DNA of 10,887 nt from Gammaproteobacteria bacterium (GCA_027858635.1 JAQICG010000019.1:1-10887); one strand, 5' to 3'. Shown: positions 1 through 6,794, numbered from the stretch's first letter. Numbers and translations: made by a program. The notes: generated from the sequence alone by a model not told the origin.

Positions 1-171
1 AGCAATGGCCGCGGTAATGGTTTGCATGTTCTCGCCCATCTCCTCCATGATGGCAAACAGGGCCAGCGGCTCGACCAGCTCGTCGTCGTTTTCGGCCAGC
101 AACGCTGTGCATGCCGTGATCAGGGCGAAGCCGGTGGCCAGTGCGGCGGTGTTAATATGAAATGTTTTCAT
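1..171 (-). CDS. Small exported protein, N-terminal part only (possibly cytochrome c'/c556-like)
   Basis: Reading leftwards from the ATG at 171, 57 codons are open to the window edge, so the gene is truncated by the window. The start MKTFHINTAALATGFALITAC looks like an export signal. It could be a lipoprotein signal (lipobox-like ITAC, Cys about residue 21) or an ordinary one cleaved after the ALLA just downstream, before the acidic ENDDE stretch. The mature part begins a helix (FAIMEEMGENMQTITAAIA) that resembles the first helix of cytochrome c'/c556-like four-helix proteins. That resemblance is only an impression, because no CxxCH haem site lies within the visible part. It is the last visible gene of the exporter operon, 41 nt after the DUF1207-like gene. 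The upstream purine stretch (GAGAG, 10 nt before the ATG) is a weak ribosome binding site. Confidence 0.5.
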   Translation of the reverse strand, partial: MKTFHINTAALATGFALITACTALLAENDDELVEPLALFAIMEEMGENMQTITAAIA

Positions 172-212
172 GGTTTGGTTTCTCTCAATATAAAGTTGTG
201 ACCACCGTGCCT

Positions 213-1088
213 TCACAGACCCAGCTGGATGGCGACACCCCAATAGCGCACATCCATCGGGTAGAATTGCCCGTATGGAGACGGCCCGTCGTAAAATTCC
301 GCCAGCACACTCCAGCGCCGCGCGTTTTGGCGGTTATTATTGAACGGCGCAAACTCGAGCCCTGCCTTGACGCTCACCTGCACCTGCCAGTCACTCTGCT
401 GCCAGCGTTTCACATCCAGCCCGGCCACCCAGTGTGCGCCACCGATCTCAGCCATACTCACGACTACCTGGCGTCCGCGCCAGTCGACCCCCGCGTGTAG
501 CAGGCTCTCGTCAAGATCACCGGGATCATGTTGAAAAAGGTATTCGCCACCGCCATAGAAACGGATGCCGTCAAAATCGTAGGCCACGATGAGCTCGATC
601 GCTTCAAAACTCAGGTTCACCCGTTGCGGCTGAGTGCGCAGAAGGAATTCATCGCCCAGATGTGAACTCTGGTGATATACACGCACCCGCCCGGACCAGT
701 TTTCACGCGACCAGGTCAGCGGCACACCGATGATATAATCCGCATTCACCAGATCGCTCGATGGCGCCTTCAGATCAAATTGAGCGAACACCCCACCCGC
801 AATACCGAGCTGCCAGTCCACGCCAGCACGGGTTCGACTGCGCACAATACCGAAGTTTTCGCCGAAGCCGACAGCCCCGAGAGTAGTGTCGTATAACGCC
901 GAGTCGATCTTGAGCGTGCTGACAAAGAAGCGTGGCTCCTTAGGGTCGGCGCGTAGCGGTTCGAAAAGATGCGTAGCCGGCAGTGCTGTCATGCCTGACT
1001 CAACGTCATTTTCGGCCGACACCGACCGGGGTGCCGCAGTCAGCACAAATCCTGTGAACAGGATCATGACGATGAAAAACAGGTTCAT
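213..1088 (-). CDS. Exported DUF1207-like protein
   Basis: This 291-residue protein is probably secreted to the periplasm or outer membrane. Its start MNLFFIVMILFTGFVLTAA is a hydrophobic signal peptide, with likely cleavage after SVSA at about residue 25. The mature chain has many alternating, aromatic-rich strands and a C-terminal YWGVAIQLGL ending in a hydrophobic residue, as in outer-membrane beta-strand proteins. The early block LFEPLRADPKEPRF and the late block GQFYPMDVRYWG fit what I remember of the DUF1207 family, whose function is unknown. The ATG at 1088 was chosen because it overlaps the previous gene's stop as ATGA (1085-1088), implying translational coupling. A longer reading from 1148 would only add a Cys- and Arg-rich extension ahead of the signal peptide. 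Its job in the export operon is unknown; an outer-membrane partner of the transporter is a guess. Confidence 0.75.
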   Translation of the reverse strand: MNLFFIVMILFTGFVLTAAPRSVSAENDVESGMTALPATHLFEPLRADPKEPRFFVSTLKIDSALYDTTLGAVGFGENFGIVRSRTRAGVDWQLGIAGGVFAQFDLKAPSSDLVNADYIIGVPLTWSRENWSGRVRVYHQSSHLGDEFLLRTQPQRVNLSFEAIELIVAYDFDGIRFYGGGEYLFQHDPGDLDESLLHAGVDWRGRQVVVSMAEIGGAHWVAGLDVKRWQQSDWQVQVSVKAGLEFAPFNNNRQNARRWSVLAEFYDGPSPYGQFYPMDVRYWGVAIQLGL

Positions 1089-1501
1089 ATCCGGGCGCTT
1101 TTCACCGCACCGATCTGCCGCCAGCCGATAGCCGCAAGCGCAGTCCACACCACGGTGCGCAGACTCATGGCGATGACGGTGCGTTGCTCGTAGTCACCGC
1201 CGCCCAGCACATGCACTGCAAAACCGGCAAAGGTGAGCGCGGTGGCGACTGCGATAGCGATGGCCAGCCATACCGCCCAGCGCTGCTGCAACCAGAACCC
1301 CGCCCCGGCGATGACATAGGCAAAGCCAGCGAGAAAGTTGAACCACAGTACGAATGGCACATAGTTACCCGCCGCCGCCTGCGCCGCCGGGTCGCCGAAC
1401 AGAACACCACCCCCTTCCTTAATCGTCATCAGTCCAAACAGAACCGCCACGATAGACATGCTCCATACCCCGATAGAACGCCCTGATTTATGCTGTGTCA
1501 T
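1085..1501 (-). CDS. Four-helix integral membrane protein, function unknown
   Basis: This 138-residue, strongly hydrophobic protein has four likely membrane helices, at about residues 11-35, 47-70, 74-97 and 107-127. Between helices 1 and 2 lies a short loop (GDPAAQAAAGN), and between helices 3 and 4 a GGGDYEQR loop. I recognise no catalytic motif, and I cannot assign it to a family with confidence; small DoxX-like proteins have a similar layout. The start at 1501 (MTQHKSG) is preferred over an upstream TTG at 1582 because GAGG lies 7 nt before the ATG, and the longer reading would overlap the ATPase gene and begin with an unlikely hydrophilic stretch. Its stop overlaps the DUF1207-like start (ATGA). 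The operon context suggests a helper of the ABC exporter or an envelope stress protein; this is inference. Confidence 0.75.
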   Translation of the reverse strand: MTQHKSGRSIGVWSMSIVAVLFGLMTIKEGGGVLFGDPAAQAAAGNYVPFVLWFNFLAGFAYVIAGAGFWLQQRWAVWLAIAIAVATALTFAGFAVHVLGGGDYEQRTVIAMSLRTVVWTALAAIGWRQIGAVKSARI

Positions 1502-1529
1502 AGCTATACCTCGTAATGTTTTCCAAAAT

Positions 1530-1549
1530 CCACCGGTATTAGCCGGTGG
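1530..1549 (-). terminator. GC-rich hairpin between ATPase and four-helix protein genes; weak terminator or processing site
   Basis: On the minus strand a perfect 7-bp stem (CCACCGG paired with CCGGTGG) closes a 6-nt loop and is followed by ATTTT. It lies in the 77-nt gap between the ATPase stop and the start at 1501. The T-run is short, so partial termination or an mRNA stability/processing structure is more likely than a full terminator. It could lower expression of the last three genes relative to the transporter. Confidence 0.4.
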
Positions 1550-1578
1550 CGCTGTCATCGTACCCGAGCATGTACTGC

Positions 1579-2292
1579 TCAATCGAATCCCCGTCCCTCG
1601 CCCGCCTCCTCGTGGGTCTTGCCATCACGAATGTGGTAGATGCGCTTGAAGGTGGGGAGAATTTTTTCGTCGTGGGTCACCACAATAATAGCGGTTTCAT
1701 ACTGGCTCGCCATCTGGTTGAGGATGCGAATGACCGCCAGCGCGCGCTCACTGTCGAGCGGTGCGGTGGGTTCGTCGGCCAGAATCACCGGCGGCCGGTT
1801 GACCAGCGCGCGGGCGATGGAGACCCGTTGCTGTTCACCACCGGAGAGCTGCGAGGGCATGGCTTTGGCGCGATGACCCACATCCAGCGCCTCCAGCAGC
1901 TCCAGCGCGCGCTTGCGGGATTCAGCATTGGAATGCCCCGCCAGCATAGGCAGCAGCGCCACGTTATCGGTGACATCCAGAAACGGGATCAGATAAGGCG
2001 CCTGAAACACGAAGCCGATTTTGTCACGCCGCAGCGCACGCAGATCGGGGATTTTCCAGCCGTCGTCGTAGATCACCTGCTCGCCCAGAGTCATGCGCCC
2101 GGCAGTGGGTTCGATCACCGCACCCAGGCATTTGAGCAGGGTACTCTTGCCCGAACCGGAGGGGCCGATCAGGCCGACCACCTCGCCGGGTGCTACCTGC
2201 ATATCGACGTGCTTGAGCGCATCGACCGCGGTGTCGCCTTCACCGTAGCGCTTCCTGACACCTTCTATGCGAATACCGTAAGAATCAGCCAC
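1579..2292 (-). CDS. ABC transporter ATP-binding protein (MacB/LolD/DevA type)
   Basis: This is the cytoplasmic ATPase that powers the adjacent permease. All core ABC motifs are present in the 237-residue chain: Walker A GPSGSGKST (43-51), Q-loop Gln97, signature LSGGEQQR (149-156), Walker B VILADEP (169-175) and the H-loop His207 in VVTHDE. The D-loop region reads TAPLDS where many relatives have TANLDS or TGNLDS. Length and motifs fit the stand-alone ATPases of the lipoprotein and macrolide exporter superfamily (LolD, MacB N-domain, DevA). The start is GTG at 2292, overlapping the permease stop by 8 nt; a TTG one codon earlier is too close to the ribosome binding site. Partner genes immediately upstream (permease, adaptor) indicate an exporter with an unknown substrate. 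Confidence 0.93.
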   Translation of the reverse strand: MADSYGIRIEGVRKRYGEGDTAVDALKHVDMQVAPGEVVGLIGPSGSGKSTLLKCLGAVIEPTAGRMTLGEQVIYDDGWKIPDLRALRRDKIGFVFQAPYLIPFLDVTDNVALLPMLAGHSNAESRKRALELLEALDVGHRAKAMPSQLSGGEQQRVSIARALVNRPPVILADEPTAPLDSERALAVIRILNQMASQYETAIIVVTHDEKILPTFKRIYHIRDGKTHEEAGEGRGFD

Positions 2293-3487
2293 CAATTGCC
2301 TCCGCGGGGTCTACTTTGAGGGCGGCGCGTATCGCCAGCACACTGGCCAGCGCACAAATCACCACCACTACGACGAAGCCACGCAGCGAGTCACTCGGCA
2401 GCAGCAGCACATATTTGGGAAAGATCGGCGCCCAGAAGGTAGCCGCAATCTTGCCGACGGCAAAACCAATCAGCCCCAGCCCGACAGCCTGCTGCATGAT
2501 CATCGCGGCAATGGTGCGGTTGCGGGTGCCGATCAATTTGAGCACCGCAATCTCGCGGATCTTGCCCAGAGTGAGGGTGTAAATAATGAAGGCGACGATG
2601 GCCGCACTGACCAGGGTCAGGATCACCAGAAACATGCCAATCTGTTTGGCCGCCGTGGCAATGAGCTTTTCGATCAGGATACTTTCCATCTGCGCACGGG
2701 TGTACACGGTCAGGCGCTTCCAGCGGCGAATCGGCTCGGCCACCTGCTCCGCCGTATAGCCGGGCTTGATACTCACCAGCACGGCATTGACATAGGGATT
2801 ACCGCTTTGCGAGGCGATGACCGCTTCCAGCAGGCCGGGCACGCCGGGGCGATTGAAGTTCGGGTTTTCGGCGGTGCGGCGACGGTTCTGCACAATCGCA
2901 TCATTGTCCTTGAGGAACTGCGCCTCCTGCGCGTCCTTGAGGGAAATGAACACCATCGGGTCACCATTGGAGGAGACCATGCGCCGGGTCAGCCCCACCA
3001 CCGTGTAATGATTACGGCGAATCTTGATACGATCACCGAGCTTGAAGCCGGTTGCGATATCGGCCACCGCCTCGTAGTGGCTGCGGGTGATCTGGCGACC
3101 GGCCACCAGATAAGGCGGCCAGCCGGGTTGCCCGGCCTCGCCGGGGACGATGCCCACGGCCATGCTGCGCACGTCACGCTCACCGTGGCGCACCTGCATG
3201 GTGAAATAAGTGACATTAACCGCCTGCGCCACCCCCGGCATGATGACGATACCGCGGTAAATATCTTCGTAGAGACTGGAGGATTCCGCATAGGGGCCAA
3301 GGGTATCTTTCTGCACCACCCACAGGTCAGCGCCGCTATTGTCGATCAGCACCTGGGCATCGTCGATCATGCCGCGATAGACCCCGGCCATGGTCAGGGT
3401 TACGCCGATCAACAGTCCCAGGCCGACACCGGTGAAGACGAACTTGCCCCAGCCGTGCAGGATGTCACGTCCGGCCAGACTGATCAT
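2285..3487 (-). CDS. ABC transporter permease (MacB/FtsX fold, DevC-like)
   Basis: This 400-residue inner-membrane permease has the layout of the MacB/FtsX family. One N-terminal membrane helix (about 15-38, VFTGVGLGLLIGVTLTMAGV) is followed by a large periplasmic domain (about 40-275) and three C-terminal helices (about 279-306, 325-350 and 366-390). The cytoplasmic segment KIREIAVLKLIGTRNRTI, between helices 2 and 3, matches the family's ATPase-contacting loop. DevC-type permeases have one such domain and pair with a separate ATPase and a HlyD-like adaptor, as found here on both sides. The start at 3487 (MISLAGRD) is the natural family start. Upstream in-frame codons read into the inserted repeat element and look non-coding. 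The start codon and its ribosome binding site lie at the end of that element. The substrate is unknown; it could be a lipid, glycolipid, peptide or drug. Confidence 0.9.
   Translation of the reverse strand: MISLAGRDILHGWGKFVFTGVGLGLLIGVTLTMAGVYRGMIDDAQVLIDNSGADLWVVQKDTLGPYAESSSLYEDIYRGIVIMPGVAQAVNVTYFTMQVRHGERDVRSMAVGIVPGEAGQPGWPPYLVAGRQITRSHYEAVADIATGFKLGDRIKIRRNHYTVVGLTRRMVSSNGDPMVFISLKDAQEAQFLKDNDAIVQNRRRTAENPNFNRPGVPGLLEAVIASQSGNPYVNAVLVSIKPGYTAEQVAEPIRRWKRLTVYTRAQMESILIEKLIATAAKQIGMFLVILTLVSAAIVAFIIYTLTLGKIREIAVLKLIGTRNRTIAAMIMQQAVGLGLIGFAVGKIAATFWAPIFPKYVLLLPSDSLRGFVVVVVICALASVLAIRAALKVDPAEAIGG
2299..2303 (-). promoter_or_regulatory. Ribosome binding site deciding the GTG start of the ATPase gene
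   Basis: GGAGG on the minus strand lies 6 nt before the GTG at 2292 but only 3 nt before the in-frame TTG at 2295. This favours GTG as the real start. The site sits inside the last codons of the permease gene, consistent with coupled translation. Confidence 0.65.
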
Positions 3488-3725
3488 CCTAAAAACCTCA
3501 GTTGAATGCAGTGAAGTGTGCGTTTTTTGTGGTGCATGGCAAGGCACGAAACGCAGCCAATGGCTAGCCCTTGGCAAGTTTTGCAACACCGCCATGTGCC
3601 ACAAAAAGCGTGCAATCCGCTGCATAGCGCTGTCACCCAGAGGGTGAAGTAGAAAGTCGGACTTATCTTGACGAAGAACATAGGCTTAGACTCCGCATGT
3701 AGCGATCAACTGAGGTTTTTAGGAT
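3486..3725. mobile_element. 240-bp MITE-like element with 20-bp terminal inverted repeats, inserted between adaptor and permease genes
   Basis: The ends 3486-3505 and 3706-3725 are perfect inverted copies of a 20-bp sequence beginning ATCCTAAAAACCTC. No transposase fits in 240 bp, and the short open frames inside show no recognisable protein. A direct repeat GATCA (3482-3486 and 3723-3727) sits at both borders and may be a 5-bp target duplication. A 2-bp AT duplication would also fit. The left half contains a second, imperfect palindrome. The stop of the adaptor gene (3725-3727) and the start of the permease gene (3485-3487) each share bases with an element end. I infer a non-autonomous transposable element; the parent insertion sequence is not identified. 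Hairpin-forming transcripts could affect the operon mRNA. Confidence 0.75.
3496..3499 (-). promoter_or_regulatory. Ribosome binding site supplied by the terminal repeat of the inserted element
   Basis: On the minus strand GAGG lies 8 nt before the permease ATG (3487-3485). All bases from GAGG to the first two bases of ATG belong to the element's terminal inverted repeat. The permease is therefore probably translated from a site brought in by the insertion. Confidence 0.5.
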
Positions 3726-4876
3726 CACGGCGTAACGCCCGGCAGCTGCTCGACCACCTTAATACGGCTACCGTCAGTGAGCGTCTGCCGACTATAGATC
3801 ACCACCTGTTCCCCGGCTTTCACGCCTGCAAGAATCTGCACCTGGCCATCAAGATCATGTAGGCCGGTTTTCACCGCCACAAAATTCAGCGCATCGTCTT
3901 CGACCCGCCATACCCCCAGCACCCCGTCAACCCGTTGCAGGGCGGCATTGGGCACGGTCGGCTGCGCCGGTAACGCCGGCAACATCAGCGTGACTTCAGC
4001 CAGTTCCCCTATTGGCGGCAGTGGCTCGGGCAACTGCTCGAATACCACCTTGGCGAGCATCTCCTCGGTTACCGCATCGGCCAGCGGTTCGACGCGCAAC
4101 ACCTCACCGCTCAAAGTCTGGTCGCTACGCGAACGCAGTGTAATGCCAGCCACCAGCCCCGCGCTAAGCCCGGTTGCGCTGACCTGATCGAAGCGCACGT
4201 TGATCCAGAGACTCGCGGGATCGATCACCTCCACCACCGCCTGACCCGCCACCACCGTCGTGCCGGGATCAGCATTGCGCGCCACCTCCAGCCCATCAAC
4301 CGGAGCAAGCAGACGCAGGTTCTGCCGCTGCGCGATCAGAGCCTCGCCTTCCGCCTGAACCCGGGCGAACTCCTGCTGCGCAGCAACAAGCGCGGCATCA
4401 ACCACCTGCAACTCCTGCTGCTTAGTCGCAACTACCTCTTCACTGGTGGAACGGGCGATTAGCAGCTGCTCATAACGCTGCACCTGAGTCTGGGCATAAC
4501 GCTGGCGGGCGGCGGCTTCCTGCTGCTGCGCCCTGGCGCGCTTGAGCGCCGCATCCTGGGCGCGCTGGCGGGCATCGAAATCAACCGGATCCATGGTGCC
4601 CAGCACCTGCCCCGCCGTCACCTGATCACCCACATGCACATCCAGCGTCTGCACCCGCGCGGCCATCGTCGGGCCGATCTTGTAAGCATAACGCACCTCA
4701 ACGGTACCAATGCCGTACACCCCCGGCGCGATTGATCGCGTCTCGACAGTCGCGAGTCTCACCGGCACCGGCGCCAGCGGGCCGGAACGCAGAGCGACAT
4801 AAATCAGCAGCGCCAGCAACGGCAGAATCACCGCCAACATCGCCAGCGTACGGTTGCCAACAGGTAAATATTTCAT
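3725..4876 (-). CDS. HlyD/RND-type periplasmic adaptor (membrane fusion protein) of the ABC exporter
   Basis: This 383-residue protein is anchored by an N-terminal helix (about residues 10-29) and acts in the periplasm, linking an inner-membrane pump to the outer membrane or holding the substrate. In order it shows a first half-lipoyl segment (VQTLDVHVGDQVTAGQVLGT, about 75-94), an Ala/Gln/Arg-rich coiled-coil hairpin (about 101-187), the second lipoyl half (LLAPVDGLEVARNADPGTTV, about 189-208), a beta-barrel domain (to about 300) and a C-terminal membrane-proximal domain with VPNAALQR and GVKAGEQVV. That order is typical of MacA/DevB/AcrA adaptors. Its ATG overlaps the regulator's stop (ATGA, 4873-4876). 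In the present sequence it is separated from the permease by the 240-bp insertion, although the stop codon is preserved because the element end supplies the last base. Confidence 0.92.
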   Translation of the reverse strand: MKYLPVGNRTLAMLAVILPLLALLIYVALRSGPLAPVPVRLATVETRSIAPGVYGIGTVEVRYAYKIGPTMAARVQTLDVHVGDQVTAGQVLGTMDPVDFDARQRAQDAALKRARAQQQEAAARQRYAQTQVQRYEQLLIARSTSEEVVATKQQELQVVDAALVAAQQEFARVQAEGEALIAQRQNLRLLAPVDGLEVARNADPGTTVVAGQAVVEVIDPASLWINVRFDQVSATGLSAGLVAGITLRSRSDQTLSGEVLRVEPLADAVTEEMLAKVVFEQLPEPLPPIGELAEVTLMLPALPAQPTVPNAALQRVDGVLGVWRVEDDALNFVAVKTGLHDLDGQVQILAGVKAGEQVVIYSRQTLTDGSRIKVVEQLPGVTP

Positions 4877-5481
4877 GCTGCGCTCCTGATGCCACGGCAG
4901 TAAATAGCAAAAATCCCCGGCGCATCATCGCGCATACGCTTGAGATCACCCGCCAGCAGCGATTGCATCACCAGCCCCTGAATAGTGCCGATAAAAAGCG
5001 CCGCTGCCGCCTCAACATCGAGCCCCGCATCCAGCTCACCCTGCGCTTTGCCTTCCTCAATGAGCCGGTGCAAGCGTTCGCCATAGCGGCAAATCAGCGT
5101 CTGCGCCATGCGCTTGGCCGGGGTAATCCCTGCACGCTGCAATTCGCCAAACAATAAACGGGGAATACCGGGATGCTCGGAAACAAACAACACATGTGCC
5201 ATAAACATCGCCTCGAGCGCAGCCAGCGGTGATGCTACCCCCTCCACCGCCTTATCCACCCGCGACAACAACCGTTCCGCAACCCACTCCATAACCGCCT
5301 TCAAAATTGCATCTTTATTGGGAAAATGGCGAAACAGCGCGCCCTGAGTCAGCCCCATGCGCTTGGCAATAGCCGCAGTGGTAATCACGCTGGGATTCTG
5401 CTCAGCAGCCAACTCAATCACCGTCTCCACGGTAACCGCACGACGCTCTTCTGCTGGCAGGTGTTTTGAATGGCTCTGCAT
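4873..5481 (-). CDS. TetR/AcrR-family transcriptional regulator of the exporter operon
   Basis: This 202-residue protein has the TetR layout: an N-terminal DNA-binding domain and a larger helical ligand-binding and dimerisation domain. The helix-turn-helix lies at about residues 33-57 (TTAAIAKRMGLTQGALFRHF), with the usual F-x-NK-D continuation (FPNKDAIL). The C-terminal domain (about 60-202) resembles the AcrR/YcfQ-type C-domain, and its effector cannot be read from sequence. The start at 5481 has AGGA 7 nt upstream. It is the first gene of the operon and its stop overlaps the adaptor start. A 24-bp imperfect palindrome just upstream is a strong operator candidate. The likely role is repression of its own operon until a pump substrate or envelope signal releases it. 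Confidence 0.93.
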   Translation of the reverse strand: MQSHSKHLPAEERRAVTVETVIELAAEQNPSVITTAAIAKRMGLTQGALFRHFPNKDAILKAVMEWVAERLLSRVDKAVEGVASPLAALEAMFMAHVLFVSEHPGIPRLLFGELQRAGITPAKRMAQTLICRYGERLHRLIEEGKAQGELDAGLDVEAAAALFIGTIQGLVMQSLLAGDLKRMRDDAPGIFAIYCRGIRSAA

Positions 5482-5501
5482 CTGGGTATCCTGATACTTG
5501 A

Positions 5502-5525
5502 AAGTGAGTAATTAATTACTATCTT
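5502..5525. promoter_or_regulatory. Probable TetR-type operator palindrome
   Basis: The 14 bases at 5507-5520 (AGTAATTAATTACT) are a perfect palindrome, extended outward with AAG and CTT at 5502-5504 and 5523-5525 to a 24-bp imperfect one. It overlaps the -10 and transcription start region of the tetR promoter. Size and position fit autorepression by the adjacent regulator (inference). Confidence 0.65.
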
Positions 5526-5548
5526 ACTGAGGCATAATTATAAGTCAA
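5521..5548 (-). promoter_or_regulatory. Probable sigma-70 promoter of the exporter operon
   Basis: On the minus strand TTGACT (5543-5548) is followed after 16 nt by TAAGAT (5521-5526), giving five of six and four of six matches to the -35 and -10 consensus. Transcription would start within the operator palindrome. A perfect TATAAT also occurs at 5537-5542 but lacks a good -35 hexamer. Confidence 0.5.
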
Positions 5549-6119
5549 GGATTTGTATAGTTGGCAGCAAAAGCTTTAAAAGCTGGTCCGCGAAGAACGC
5601 ACTAAAATGCCGAGGGGCATTTTGAACGCACGCAGTGCGGCCCGCAGGGTGATTGATTTTGCGGGGAGAAAAATTGAACAACCACTCTATGGCTGGTCCG
5701 CAGGGCGAATTACAGAAAATAATTCATAATCGAGGATTACGCGTAGCAAAAGACGTAAAAAAATAGCATTCACCTCCCACCCCGTCATACTGGCGTTATT
5801 TTGGCCGGCATCCATGGTTCAGTGAGCTACGCTATTACAGGACAGCGCCAGCCTTAAACACTATGTCGGTTGATTAACATAGATTTCGTCCTTAGATTCG
5901 TTAACGGTGCATCCGTGCACCACTACTCCGGTCTGCATCGGTATGACGGAAAAATACCGGGATGAGGGATTTCCTGCATGTGGCGTAATGCGTGGCGCCC
6001 ATTGCACAGTTCGGTGGTGGCTTCGAGATTGATATCGGGAATTGACTAAAGAGCACCATTTGCAGCTCCATGGTTTTTTTGTGGCTACACCATTGCCTTA
6101 TGAACAGAAGCAGACAGGG
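5549..6119. other. Non-coding stretch with small hairpins and degenerate repeats
   Basis: No convincing gene is seen in these 571 nt between the tetR promoter and the end of the arsR-rhodanese gene. The motif GCTGGTCCGC occurs at 5582-5591 and 5692-5701, and CCGCAGGGYGA at 5642-5652 and 5698-5708. CCCGCA (5641-5646) can pair with TGCGGG (5660-5665), and GGTGCA (5906-5911) with TGCACC (5916-5921). A 35-nt stretch at 6008-6042 resembles part of the TIGR04282-like gene further right. The open frame continuing from 6042 into the arsR region is an antisense shadow. Confidence 0.5.
5604..5623. terminator. Perfect 8-bp hairpin, possible terminator
   Basis: AAAATGCC and GGCATTTT pair perfectly around a GAGG loop. 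The A/T ends make it symmetric, so it could act in either direction, but no long T-run follows. It might be the far terminator for the arsR-rhodanese transcript or merely part of the local repeat family. Confidence 0.35.
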
Positions 6120-6794
6120 TCAGTCGGTGCCGTTGTCGGTTTCCACGGGCAGGCCTTCGGCTTTCCACTCCGGATAGCCGTCTTCCATACGCCGCGCTTT
6201 GAGGCCTTGTTGCCGCAGGCGAGCCACGGCGTCGAAGGCCAGCACGCAATGCGGGCCGCGGCAGTAGGCGACGATTTCCTGATCCTGATTGAGCTCTTCG
6301 AGCCGGCGCTCCAGTTCCGCCAGCGGGATATTGACCGCGCCGGGCAGGTGGCCGGCCGCGTATTCCTCGGGCGGGCGTACGTCCAGCACCGTCGCCAGCC
6401 CGTCGCGCACGCGGTTGAGCAATTCGGCGCGCGGCACCGGCTCCAACCGGTCCTTGACGGTGAGATAAGTGGAAACTAGCCGCTCGACATCAGCGAGATT
6501 CTTTTCCGCCACCTTGCGCAGAGTGTCCAGTAATACGATGACCTCATCGTCGGCCAGACTGTAATACACGTGCTGGCCTTCTTTGCGCGCCACTACCAGA
6601 CCCGTCTGACGCAACTGCTGCAGGTGCTGGGAGGTATTGGCCAGGGTCAGCCCGGAGACCGTGGCCAGCGCTTCCACGCCACGTTCACCCTGCGCGAGAT
6701 ATTCCAGCAATTCCAGCCGGTTGGCGTTGCTCAGCGCTTTGCCGACGCGGGCGAATTGGGTGAATAGTTCATGTTTGATATTACGGCCTTGCAT
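6120..6794 (-). CDS. ArsR/SmtB-type regulator fused to a rhodanese domain
   Basis: This 224-residue protein has an N-terminal winged helix (about 10-100), with the recognition region LTLANTSQHLQQLRQTGLV (49-67) and wing KEGQHVYYSL (71-80). A rhodanese domain follows (about 120-218) with LDVRPPEEYAAGHLPGAVNIP (137-157) and the catalytic loop CRGPHC (178-183). Cys178 would carry the persulfide. The only cysteines are 178 and 183, both in that loop, and no separate ArsR metal-binding Cys motif is visible. This favours sensing of persulfide or sulfane sulfur, or oxidised states, through the rhodanese loop; that is inference. Fusions of this kind are known in bacteria and commonly annotated as ArsR/SmtB regulators. 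The ATG at 6794 has GGGA about 8 nt upstream. The gene appears monocistronic, with its own promoter and operator, and faces away from the broken methyltransferase gene. Confidence 0.9.
   Translation of the reverse strand: MQGRNIKHELFTQFARVGKALSNANRLELLEYLAQGERGVEALATVSGLTLANTSQHLQQLRQTGLVVARKEGQHVYYSLADDEVIVLLDTLRKVAEKNLADVERLVSTYLTVKDRLEPVPRAELLNRVRDGLATVLDVRPPEEYAAGHLPGAVNIPLAELERRLEELNQDQEIVAYCRGPHCVLAFDAVARLRQQGLKARRMEDGYPEWKAEGLPVETDNGTD

Noticed and set aside
1546..2319. Long plus-strand open frame opposite the ATPase gene
   Set aside because: It is antisense to a gene with all ABC motifs in frame; its composition is that of a shadow of a GC-rich gene.
2807..3505. Long plus-strand open frame opposite the permease gene
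   Set aside because: Antisense shadow; rich in His/Gly/Asp as expected from the reverse complement, with no family motif.
3488..3625. N-terminal extension of the permease by 46 residues
   Set aside because: These codons lie in the inserted repeat element, are Cys/His-rich and unlike any permease start, and the family-like start with a ribosome binding site is at 3487.
3484..3681. Small Cys-rich open frame inside the 240-bp element
   Set aside because: It is a by-product of the palindromic repeat, ends in the terminal repeat and has no convincing ribosome binding site or recognisable motif.
6042..6479. Plus-strand open frame covering the rhodanese end and the gap after it
   Set aside because: It lies mostly antisense to the ArsR-rhodanese gene and shows no motif or ribosome binding site.
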